From: Rhizophagus sp. LPA8_4_AMF
Lineage: Eukaryota > Glomeromycota > Glomeromycetes > Glomerales > Glomeraceae
DNA: 39,345 nucleotides
Assembly: GCA_021464525.1 (NCBI GenBank)
Contig: JADRCO010000279.1
Span: 1-39,345, forward strand
Reading direction: 5' to 3'
Made by a program: the position numbers and the translations under genes. Below the pieces are notes generated by a model. It did not search any database and had not been told where the DNA came from. It saw nothing but the letters and a program-made list of their open reading frames with translations. Position 1 is the stretch's first letter; the number at the start of each line of letters is the position of its first letter. This document shows, one piece after another, positions 23,810 to 34,600 of the stretch.

Positions 23810-24057
23810 TTAAATTTTGAACGTTTTTTTAACTTGATTTTAAAAAAATGAATGTATAGAAAAAAAATATCTCCCGCTTTTTATAGAAAATTTTCAACGT
23901 AATACTAATGTATTCTGTAGTCGTGTGAGCAATGTCCATTTTTATACCTATCAATAAAAAAAAATTTTTTGTTTATTATGACACTTGCATGCATAAGCAC
24001 AATAATTTTTTTAGAACTTTTTTTTTTTATTTTCACGATTAGTTATTTTCGACAATT
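23810..24057. promoter_or_regulatory. Shared 248-bp divergent promoter region
   Basis: The only DNA between the start codons of the minus-strand channel gene and the plus-strand pseudokinase-like gene, so it should hold both promoters. It contains T-rich runs, TATA-like words (TTTTTATAG near 23878 and TTTTATACC near 23939) and a perfect palindrome TGCATGCA at 23987-23994 within an otherwise A/T-rich stretch. Which elements are functional is not shown by the sequence. Confidence 0.55.
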
Positions 24058-26714
24058 ATGAGTGCGAAAGAATTTCTTAATACTATAACTACTGCAACTA
24101 CTGTAGTGGATATAGGAATTACGAAGCACGGTATTCTTGGAGAAATAACAGATTTATATGAAAAAGCTGAACGTAACAAAAAGATTTGTAAAGAAATGCT
24201 GCATAAAATACAAATAGCTGAAGAAACTATCAAAATTTTAAAACTTGATGGAGATGAAACTAAAATTTGGTCAGAAAAAAAATATAATGAATTATATTCT
24301 GTTACTGAGGAGATAAAAAAATTTATTTTAGAAATTTCTCGGCAAAGGGCCATTGAAAAATATATTAAGGCTGATTATATTAGAAAAAGGGCTAGTGATT
24401 TAGATGAAAAATTTGGTTCTATGGTGCAGCTACTAAAATTTTCTTTAATGGCTGATCTTAGAGCACGTGCCGATGATGACAATAAAAATATTCAAAATTT
24501 CATTGCGGAGGTAACGTATGTTATATGTACGTAATTTTATATTTAATGCGGTGCATAATTAAAACGTCATTATTTCGTATTTCTAGCATCTAAAAACTGG
24601 TCAAGCAACAACAAATGAATCTCCTCCTATTGAAAATAGTGAAAATTCAGAGAGACAGAGTAAAGCCTTTCCAGAATTAAAAGTGATTAATTATTTGAGA
24701 CCAAAAGTGTTACAAGCATTCCAACATAATAAAAGAATTTGTAAAGAAATATTATATAAAGTGGAAATACTTAAAAAAACTATGAAAATTTTGAAAAATT
24801 ATGGAAGTGAAAATGTAATTTTTATTTTACCAAATTTACAAAGATTAGTTCATAAAATACAAACATTTCATTCAGAAATTTCTCAACAAAAGGGTTTTTA
24901 TAAATATATTAGAGCTATAAGTATTAAAAAAGTTCTTATTGATCAAAGTAAGGAATTTGATTCTATTATTCAACTTATGGAATTTTTTTTAATGGTCGAT
25001 TTTGCTGTACGTACTGTTAATAATAATAAAATTATACAAGATGATATTCAAGAATTAATGAAGGTAACGTGATTTGATATTTAATGTGCATGGATAAACG
25101 TAATTATTTTTACAAATTTCGTACTTTTTAGAAAGGAATTATTACTAAGACTAAACTGCTTCCGTATTATGATTTTGAAGAAATTGGAGAAGAAAGTTCT
25201 AGTAAAGAAAGTCATAATAAAAAAGTAAAAAAGTTTAGAAGAATAATGAATGATTTTGTTGCATTACAATTAGTGGCTGGTGAAACTAGTAATGAAGAAG
25301 CTAAAAATAATATTATTAAAGATCAAGTTACAATTTTGAGAAAAATAGAACAATGTCATAATATTATTCAATTTTTTGGTTTTACTACTAATGATAATAA
25401 ATTGTTTTTAGTAACTGAATGGGCTGAATATGGTAACTTACGTGAATTTTATAACGAATATGGTCCACTTGATGTTAAGGTGAAATTGGTATTTGCTCTT
25501 GATATTGCTAAAGGTTTAAATTTCTTGAGAGCTGTTAAAGTAATTATCTATAAGTGCTTTCTTTTTTTATTAATAATTTAATTTTTCTGTCAAAGAAAAT
25601 TTCTAATATTATACACATTTTTTTTTTCAACAAATAGGACATTCATTGTGATATAAGAGCCGAGAATATCTTAATTACACATCATCAAGCAGCTAAGATC
25701 GCAATTAAAGCTGTAACTGATGTTACAAAAAATCATAAAACAACATTAGAACGCGTTCGATATTGTGCCCCAGAAAACTTAGAAATATTTGAAATTACAT
25801 CACAAAATAAGCATGATACAAAGAGTGAAATTTATAGTTTTGGTATACTTCTTTGGGAAATTGCTGAAGAAAAAATTCCTTATGCAGATTATAATGATAT
25901 TAAGGTTATTACTAAAAGTGTTGGTAAAGAAAAATATCGTGAGCCATTTTCTCCTATTTCTCTCTTACCAAAAGAATATCAAAAAATTGCACAAGAAGGT
26001 ATTTATTTATTAATTAATTCCATTGTCTCTTTATATTAAATATTAACTTTTGCAAATCTATATTTAGCTGTCAACCATGATCCTTCTAATAGACCTTCAT
26101 TTACAGATATCTTTACCAAATTACAGGATATTTATATGAAAAATGGTAAACTACCATCTTCATCTATTTTTAAATTATCAGAGGAAGAAGAAAAAGATAT
26201 CATGATAGCATCACCAAATTTTGCAGAATTTAATTATATGACAGTAGATGAAGCAGCAAAACAACATAAAATTTATAACGGAAATAAGGAATTAGCTTAT
26301 AAATGTTTTGATACATATGCAGATATAGGAGATATGAAAGCAAAATATTTTAAAGCATATTATATTCAACAAGAATATGTTGAAGTAGCAAATGAGAAAG
26401 ATCAATTGGTAGCAGAATTATTTAAAGAAGTGGCAGATTCAGGTGAAGAATATCCTGAAGCTCAATTATATTATGGTAATTGTTTAATGAAAGGTATTGG
26501 AGTTAAAAAGAATTTAAAAGAAGCTGCAATATATTTTACCAGAGCTGCTGAAAATGGTCAAGTCATTGGTATGTTTAATGCTGCTAGTTTATATTTCTCT
26601 GGTGGCGCTGGTAAAAAAGACCCTATATTAGGTGAAAAATACATGAAGTTAGCTGCTTATAGACAACATACGCAAGCTATTGAATATTGTAAGAAAAATA
26701 ATATTCAATTGTAA
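24058..26714 (+). CDS. MLKL-like architecture: two helical-bundle domains, pseudokinase, Sel1 repeats
   Basis: Five exons: 24058-24510, 24587-25063, 25132-25539, 25638-25998, 26068-26714 (2346 nt, 781 aa, all phases consistent). Residues ~24-140 and ~176-305 are related all-alpha domains: NKKICKEMLHKIQIAEETI (from 40) aligns with NKRICKEILYKVEILKKTM (from 199), and SMVQLLKF with SIIQLMEF. This resembles the N-terminal four-helix domain of MLKL-type proteins. Residues ~325-590 form a kinase fold with IHCDIRAENIL (D451, N456), CAPENL and EIYSFGILLWEIA. The glycine loop is unrecognisable, the beta-3 lysine is Gln356 (VALQLV), and DFG is replaced (KIAIKA), so catalysis is unlikely. Residues ~630-780 are about three Sel1 repeats (e.g. 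YYGNCLMKGIGVKKNLKEAA), usually protein-binding. Start: first ATG after the shared promoter. A degraded kinase is possible, but the intact frame and splice sites argue for a functional pseudokinase. Confidence 0.88.
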
Positions 26715-27305
26715 TTTATCAAAAAATCTATTTGTTTGTATTTTATTTTATTTAAACATAGTACCGCTTTATTTTTTTTTTAATTAAATAATATTAATTG
26801 AGAACTCAGTTTCAAATAAATAAGCTGCCCCCGCAACCATGTACCAAATTTAAACTAATTTTCGTGGTACATGACATTTAATCAATCAAGTACGTTAAAA
26901 TCTCTCACTATAATTCAAAACGAATTTGAAGTGAAAACCTTGATTTAATCTGATTTGAAAAATCATTGTCATTTCTCGTGTCTAAGTAAATAAAAATACC
27001 GTAATAAGTTTTTTGTCAAATAGGATACAAAAAACGCCGCAGGCGTAATTTCCACGTGATAATAGAATACACATTTAGTCAAAAAAAGTAAGATATTTTC
27101 AAAATAGAAATATTTTCGTATGTTTTTTAATAAAATAAGTATCATAAAAAAGGATTGTTTTATTTGATTTTAACAGTTGCACTGAAGTATATGTGGTGTT
27201 AAAAATTCTTTCCAAATATCATTAATATCTTCAAAAATCGGGATGGTATATCATCCATCGTTGCGCATTTTTGTAATCCTCATATTTACTTTTATTTACA
27301 GTTTT
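26715..27305. other. Intergenic DNA after the pseudokinase-like gene
   Basis: Contains the presumed 3' untranslated region and a short perfect inverted repeat (CATGTACCA at 26838-26846 and TGGTACATG at 26865-26873, 18 bp apart). A G+C patch near 27032-27056 (AACGCCGCAGGCG) is unexplained. No gene was seen. Confidence 0.5.
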
Positions 27306-27368
27306 GGCGGCCAAAGATTTTTGCCAAACTGGCCAAACGGCCAATGGCCAACCCCGCCAAGTGCCAAC
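27306..27368. repeat. Cluster of GCCAA words
   Basis: Seven GCCAA occurrences in about 63 bp (as GGCCAA, TGCCAA or CGCCAA) spaced 8-13 bp apart. It stands out sharply against the A+T background. A frame through it (27243-27428) is proline- and asparagine-rich with no domain and is probably not a gene. It resembles subterminal motif arrays of transposons. Confidence 0.5.
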
Positions 27369-27420
27369 ACTGTTTTATTATCAAACGCATTTTTGCAAGT
27401 TGTCACAAAAGAAAATTCGT

Positions 27421-27720
27421 GTCTTTGAGTAGCCAAAGTTGTTGTATTCACCAAAAAAAATAGTATAAAATTTCAAACAAATTTATTGAGTCGGTAGTAA
27501 CTAATTTGACGAATTCATTGATAATGATTACTCAAGATCATCAGCGAATGATGTTAGCCAAGCTGAACATTCCTTTTTCGAATTTTAATTACAATGATAC
27601 TAATACTCCTTACAGCTACACCGACGTTTCCCATGATGAATGATAATATTCTTTCACCACTTGCATATACACCAATCATGCCTAGCAACTTTATTGCTAT
27701 TCCGGATCCAATAATAAATA
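27421..27720 (+). pseudogene. Broken copy 1 of a duplicated gene fragment, unknown product
   Basis: This stretch aligns by eye with 30380-30680: both begin TTTGAGTAGCCAAAGTTGTT and share TTCGAATTTTAATTACAATG and CTAATACTCCTTACAG. The common frame reads PFSNFNYNDTNTPYSYTD, then shifts relative to copy 2 (one extra G after GAC), reaching a stop before 27650. Later parts (ATGCCTAGCAACTTTATTGC, i.e. SNFIAIPDP) continue in another frame. Homology to copy 2 stops near 27720, where the hAT remnant appears to begin. Product unrecognised. Confidence 0.5.
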
Positions 27721-29893
27721 TGCTGTGTCGTACTTGTATTCAGGTACTTGGAAAGGAAGCTGCATATAAAGAAAGGTTTACAAACATAAAAAAGAATATG
27801 CATGTCATTTCCAAAACTGCTTACGCACTATATCATATGATGGTTCTGATTCTAATGTAGAATCAGATAATCCTAATATTCAATTATTTGAACATGAAGG
27901 GCCAATTCCGCTTCAAAATGAAATAACTTTGAATTACTATATTAACAGATTCTCAAGCAAGCAAGCTTGAAAAACCTTTATTAGAGGTAGCAGTTTCATG
28001 TTTCGATGTATAGAAAATGATGCAGTGAATCGGCTCTTTCATTGGCTAAATCCAGTGGTCGTACTACTAACAAGAAAAGTTTGGGGAGGACCGAACGAGT
28101 ATCAAAAATTTGTTTGATAATAATGCAAAGAAGATCGTAACTCTTGCATTTGATGGACGAAAAAATGAGCTTTGCAAAGGAGATATCTTTACATTATTAC
28201 TACTTTAGCTGAGCAAGCAGTTACAATAGTCAGATTTTTAATCGGGCAAAAATATGGAGTGGAAAATTACGTGAAGAACAGACCGCGATATATAAAAATA
28301 AGTATTGATTACTCCTAATGAAACTCGCTGGAATTCTCATTATTATTGTTTTGCTAGTCTATTAAGAACAAAATCTGCTCTTAAAGTACTCATTGGTTTT
28401 CTTATTTAATTTATTTATTTTATATCAACTTTTTAATTTATTTATTAATTTTTTTATTTAATTAATTATTAATTAATTTAGAACCTGGCGACTAAAATTG
28501 AAGCACAAGATACCAATGATCTTTATGATTTTCCTGACGAACTCCTTAAATGTATTTCAAACAATAATTGATGGAAAAGCCTTAAGGAGTTAGAGATGAT
28601 TATGCTTCCATATTATACTTCATTAAATCAATTGCAACAACATAATTTCTGATTACATGAAATGCTTCATAGTTTTGAAATCTAGTTACAGCTTTAAAAT
28701 CTCTTAAAGGCCTTTAAAAAGACTAGAAAAAAGATGGGCCAATTGGGAGCAACCACTTTTAATCTTATCATTTTTGCTTCATCCTGGATATCGTATAAAT
28801 AAGTTTAATCCTGCTATTGAAAATCCCTCATTTTGGCCGATGGACTACTTATTATTATTGTGAAGAACCAACAATGAATTGGAAGCATATAGAAAAAAAC
28901 TTATCCATATAATGGTGCAATTGCACGCCAATTCAATTAAGATATTCTTGGATTTTAGAATTATGTACATGGTTATTCAAAAGAGCTTTACAAAGTAGCA
29001 GAACAAATTTTTTAATTGCAATAACAGCAGCATCCTTGGAAAGACATTTTCTACAATTGAATGGTTGCTTTCAAAACGGAGAAATCGACTAGGAGTATTA
29101 TTTAATTTTTAAATTAATTTCATTAAAATTTTGATATAATTGTATCATATATTATAAATTATTCCCAGTCTGAAAAAGTACTTGGTATGACACAGACACG
29201 AGCTTCTGTGTAACAAAACTAAAAAAAAATTGGAAAGTGTGTAAATTTAAAAATGTAAATGTAGCATCTTTTATAGTAATACACCTCGTGTACCTGATAA
29301 TGAATCATCTAATGAGGAAGGTCAAGATGCTGGTGATGCTGGTAGTATACGAGTAATAAGATTGGCAGAGTATTATTTAAAGGTGGTTAAATATCGAATT
29401 TACATAAATCAGAAATTGATGATGATATTGATTATGAAGATGAAGATGAAGGTAATATCACTGTAGATATTTTAATTTTCCTATTCTGCTACAAACAAAA
29501 ATACTAAGTGATACTTCAAGATAATTTTGTTGAGAGTTTGGGCGTACCTAGCTACTGTACTTGACAGATTTTCTTAATAATAATTAGTTTATACAATAAT
29601 TTAATCATATAATATATAAGTATTACCTAACAAATTGTAATTACTTCGCTAATAAAACTAAATCACATAATAAAATATACATATAATCATAATTTATTTT
29701 TACTTATATTTTATTTTAACATTACATTATTGATTAAATAACTGTTAAATTAAATAAAACTAGATTTTAAAAAAAAAATTTTGCAGGTATAAGTCCAATA
29801 GTTTTTGAAACTGGGATGGATTGGAATGAACAAAGTCCATTAGTCCGCTAGTTCTGCTAGTCCAATTGTCCATTAGTCCAGCAGGCCATCACT
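27721..29893 (+). mobile_element. Degenerate hAT-family DNA transposon
   Basis: Contains a decayed hAT transposase on the plus strand and ends at about 29893. Its reverse complement starts TAGTGATGGCCTGC, followed by GGACTAATGGACAATTGG-type subterminal repeats, as is common for hAT ends. The matching 5' terminal repeat was not found; the left boundary is set only where similarity between the two flanking gene fragments ends. The 5' end is therefore probably deleted or too diverged to see. Confidence 0.6.
27850..29215 (+). pseudogene. hAT transposase remnant with C-terminal dimerisation region
   Basis: Fragments in shifting frames follow the usual hAT order. A stretch near 28030-28090 (WLNPVVVLLTRKV) resembles the LPSRK region, TLAFDGRKN near 28140-28165 matches the conserved DGW-type block with Arg in place of Trp, and QPLLILSFLLHPGYR follows near 28750-28800. 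The C-terminal dimerisation motif near 29030-29095 is split: ASLERHF, a one-base frameshift, then TIEWLLSKRRNRLG. SEKVLGMTQTRAS follows. An intron-like stretch lies at about 28394-28480. Numerous stops and frameshifts make it inactive. The coding remnant tails off in an acidic stretch near 29410-29455. Confidence 0.75.
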
Positions 29894-30379
29894 AAAAAAA
29901 ATGGTCGACTTCTATTTTCCCAGCGTAACCACCAAAAAATCACCGGCACGTGATCAAATATTGCGGATCATTTCCAAAAATGGATGATACAAAGAAAATT
30001 TTATATTTTGCTTTTTCCGCAAGTTTACTTAAGGAGAAAATATGAGTTTTGAATGCCAATTTTTGCTAAGGTTAACATTTACAAAATTAAATATAAAAGA
30101 GCAAAAAAGAGTATATGGCCCTTTCTTTTAACCTTAATCAAACTTGTAGAGAAAGTATTTTTCCATATAAAAAATTTCGATAAATTAATCTAATCATTTT
30201 AGACATGATCTGCAAATGTCACGTGCCAGTGATTTTTTGTTGTGTTTAAATATTTTTTGTAACGACACAAGTTTTAGAAAGCAAAAATAATAAAACGCAA
30301 AACAATGTTTACCACTACTTCTTCGCCATTCGTTGTGTGCTACCAAAGTTACCAAAGAGATTATAAATAATACGCTTGT
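29894..30379. other. Intergenic DNA, no gene seen
   Basis: A+T-rich with scattered CG words (for example CACCGGCACGTGATC near 29940). No long open frame, repeat or RNA gene was recognised. Confidence 0.5.
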
Positions 30380-30981
30380 TTCTTTGAGTAGCCAAAGTTG
30401 TTGGAGTATTCACCAAAAATGTATAAAATTTCAAATATATTGAATAATAATATGATGACCTTTAGTAATGTTCACCAGTCTAATTTGACTGATAATGATT
30501 ACTCAACGAATGATGTAAACCAAGCTTTTTCGAATTTTAATTACAATGATGCAATGATGCTAATACTCCTTACAGTTATACCGACTTTCCCACGATGAAT
30601 AATATTCTTGCAATCATGTCTAGCAACTATGTTGCTATTCCAGATTCTAATGATAGCAACTATGTTGTTATTCCGGATCCTAATAATGAACAGCAATATA
30701 TTTCAACTTCGCATTCTTACACTTCAACTATCTCATCGTATGTACCTGATCAATATCCAATGCAGCATGTTCAAAATATTCCTATTCAAGTGACTCCACT
30801 TAACATGAATGTCAATTTCTCTCAAACAAATCGTTCTGAAGTCTTTAGATTTGATATTCCCGGCTTTCAAATTATCGTTATTCCTGTTTCTTCTCCATCA
30901 AACAATTCAGATATGTTGAATCATTCTCCATCAATAAGCTTAAAAAATTCAAATATGGCCAATAAAATTATAATTATTTAA
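30380..30981 (+). pseudogene. Copy 2 of the duplicated gene fragment, frame-interrupted, unknown product
   Basis: Two frames together read as one coding sequence. The first (30398-30598) ends its meaningful part at SNFNYNDA; the second (30595-30981, and readable upstream from about 30560) continues NTPYSYTDFPTMNNILAIM and then an Asn/Ser/Pro-rich chain with FRFDIPGFQIIVIPVSSP near its end. Compared with copy 1, copy 2 has eight extra bases (GCAATGAT, adjacent to similar ATGATGC) at 30550-30560, which explains the switch. An intron ending at the CCTTACAG near 30579 is an alternative explanation. The tandem phrase SNYVAIPDS/SNYVVIPDP is an internal repeat. The composition resembles the disordered part of a transcription factor, but no DNA-binding domain was found. 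Confidence 0.4.
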
Positions 30982-31618
30982 ATTATTCATCCTTCTAAAT
31001 TGGATCGTTTAGAATGTAGTAGCTTTTTTGATACACGACATTTTTTAGGTTTACGCTTTTTATTTTATTATTTATTATTATCTGTTATTATTATTGTTGT
31101 TTTATCTTTATTTACTTATAAGTTAGTGGATGGTATATTTTATAAATAAAGCTTATTTATCAAAAAAATTTATAAAATTAGTTTTATTTTTGATTTTAGG
31201 ACTTGAGAGCGACTTAATTAATTTACCCGCTTTTTTTGGTTTTTATAAGCCGCTTATTGAAGAAAAAAATTTTTCTCCGAAAAAGCGTGTTCGTCTTTAT
31301 TCGCTTATTAAAAATTGATACAGATCAGTTACAAGAATTTGAATAGGGTTGCAGACATTTCTTATAGCGTATGCTGTGACATCGAAAAAATTTTTTTTTT
31401 TATATTCATTGATACGATTTTGGGCGGAAATTATACCTCACTACCTTATACGTACATACGGAAAAAATGCCTAAAGGTAGTATATTGACGTAGTTACGTA
31501 AGAAGTTGAGAGATCGACCGATATCTAAGCCACTAGATCTTAGTTATGATACATTGTTGCACATAAAATTTTGAACCGAAATCTTTTTTTTTTCTTTCTC
31601 TAAAAAGATAAATCAACA
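30982..31618. other. Intergenic DNA upstream of URB2
   Basis: Should contain the URB2 promoter in its right half. A 62-codon plus-strand frame at 31130-31318 (contains LPAFFGFYKPLIEEKNFSP) has no recognised domain; it may be a remnant of the preceding broken gene. T-rich runs precede the URB2 start at 31583-31600. Confidence 0.45.
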
Positions 31619-34600
31619 ATGAAATACATTGATAATAAAAGAAAGTTGGGATGTGATGTGTTTGCGGAATTAAATTTGATTATACAAAATTCAGAATCCA
31701 ATTCTGAAAATTCACAAAATATTTTAATAAAATTAACAGAATCTTTAGAGAAAATTTTAAATGAAAATCTTTATCAAGCAAAAAATGATGATATAACACG
31801 TCAACATGGAGAAATTCTTGAGAAAATTATTTCTTATGCTATCTCCATCTCTAATCTTGGATGTAAATAATTAGACTTCGTTCTTATTTTATTTTAATTC
31901 AGTTCCTAATTAATTATTTATTCTGTTTATGGATTCTAGTTGGCGATAATTATCCCATGATATTTAAATTATTTAATATATTGATACAAATCGAATATAC
32001 TACTGTTCAAGAACATATTGAATCTTTATGGAGGATTATACTTATGGTATGGGATATTTTTTATTTGCACAAACTATTAAAAAAAAGGCTACTAAATATC
32101 ATAATCCTTATTTTTTTTAGTCACAGGTTGAAACAATAGACATTTGTACAGAATTATTGAAAAGGATATTAGAAGTGTATGCTAAATCTTGTAAAATGGA
32201 TTTATACATTAAAAGCATGTTATCAATTTTAAGTATTATACAAATGGATGCACATATGATAATGAGATCTCCATTATTTTGTACAGTGATTTTGGATGAG
32301 TATGTGTCTATTTTGGTTTTTATTTCAATTAAATGAAATTTCTGAAATTTATTTTTATAAATTTAAGGTTCTCAAGTAAAGTAGCGAATAATGTGCCAAC
32401 ATCTCAAGCCATTGAGATCATAGATTTATTTACACCAAAGTTATTCTGTTTACCTGGATTTTTTGAACAAAGTATTACCATCAACAAATCAAATAAGAGA
32501 AGAAAATTGGATGAAAATAATATTATTGATACGAAAATATTAGAACCAATGATTCTGCTGATGGGCAAATTTTTGAAGGCTTTAAAGATCCCTGCTTCAT
32601 TTAAGGATGAAACGGAAAAAATATTTCAAACAATATTTGATCGATTTATTTATCCTATTTTATCTTGTGATTACAGTAATAAGGATGAACTATTACATGA
32701 AAATCTGTCATATGTTGCACTTAGTTTGCATCATGTTTTAGTGGATATTTCTACTACATATTGGAAGAACACTGCTACTTCACATTTTGTGGATATATTA
32801 TTTAATGCTACATTAAGGAATCCAAAATCGATTCTGTTTTTGGTATGTTTTCTTTTTATGATTCTGATTCCAGATGTAGTACTAAACTTTTTTTTGATTC
32901 TGTTATTTTAGAATAAAGTTCGACTTCAACATGTTTATCAATCAATTTCATTCATGAAACATCAATATAATATGAACGATGATTCAATTATAATTTTGCG
33001 TAAATTAATAGATTCAGTTCTTCTCACATTGAAAGAACCAGAAAGTCTTGATATTACTTGGACAGGAAAATTGGTTGACTTGAATGATGAGAATTTTGAT
33101 GTGGCTAATTTCATGATTATCCTCGGAGATTGGCTTGATGTTGTTAGGTAAACTAATCACCCTATGTATTGGAGTATATCAACATATAATATCAATATAC
33201 GTGTTTTTCAATACACCAGTTGCTAAACGCATTAATATACACTGTTGTATAACGCGTATATCAATGGTGTTGATTAATTAGTAAATTCTTTAATATTATT
33301 ATAAATTCTTTATTTAAATAATATTAATTATGTCTAACAAATTTATTTTAATTTAGCAACATGTGTTATGAACATCATCTTGCATTGATCATAAGATTCA
33401 TAATTAATTGGTCTATAGCTTATTCATCAATCGACTTGCAGCATCTCAAAGAAATTTCTATTGGAACTTTATGCTTGCAACATTTAAAGTCTGCAGAGTT
33501 TTTTGAATTGAAACCTTTGCGAGGTAATATATATTTTTTTAATCATTATGAATGTTATTTGTTTATTTTTTTTTAATTATCTTTTTTAAATACTTAATAT
33601 AGATAATTTTGTAAGAGTATATTTAGAAGAAATATTCAAATGCTTTAAACAAATAAAAATATCAAATGAGAGTAATAAGGAATTGAATATTATTCTAGTT
33701 ATTGGTCAACAATCAGAAAGACCAAATATTTTAAAGAATGTGATATCTTGCTTTAACGAAAGTATCGACACTATAAATCCTGTAACTTGTTTTTCTTTAA
33801 CAAGTATTAACAAGATAATAAAATATTTTAATTTCTTACACTTATTTCCTATGGAATATTTTACAAAGCAAGAAATCAATGATCTTTCATTATTAACATT
33901 GTTGGTTGATAAATGGTTATCACTTATTAAAATAGAAAGTTGTGATGAATTTTTAGAGATATTAAAATGCTCCATTTTGTGTAGAAGTTTAATTTGTAAA
34001 TTTATTTCTTATACGAATAGAAAAGATGATATTCTGGTAAGGAATTTAATATTTTATATAAAATTTGTTAATAAGTTTTTTTTGATTAAAATAATTATTT
34101 GATATAATTAGAAGAAAGATGTATCTTTCATTATATGGTGGATATCTTCTATAAATACGTATCAAACATATATAGTTGATTATATAAATGATAATGAAGC
34201 TATTCAAAATCTTTTTGAAAAATTTATACAAATAACTTGTCAATTATTTACATTTATAATAAGGTAAGAAAATTTTATATAATAACAATAATATATACAT
34301 CATTTACCTAAAAATTTTATTTTGTTTTATTTATCTTTAGACAAGTTCTTATTATTTTTCAAGATAATGATGAATTTAAAATAGATTATCTGAATAGAAC
34401 AGTAGATTATTTTAAAAGTCTGATTGATAGTATAGGAGAATCATTTTTCAAAGAGAAAGATTCATCAAATGATGTTATATGGAGATTTATTTCTGAATTT
34501 CTAAAGATTGGTATAGAATTAGCTGAATCTCGCAAGTAAGGATTAGTTTATAGTCATTGCTTTTTATACATAATTTATTTATTACACAGTCTAATTTCAT

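Noticed and set aside
23619-23813. Plus-strand repeat-containing frame
   Set aside because: Antisense of channel exon 1; its repeats simply mirror the INVEET repeats.
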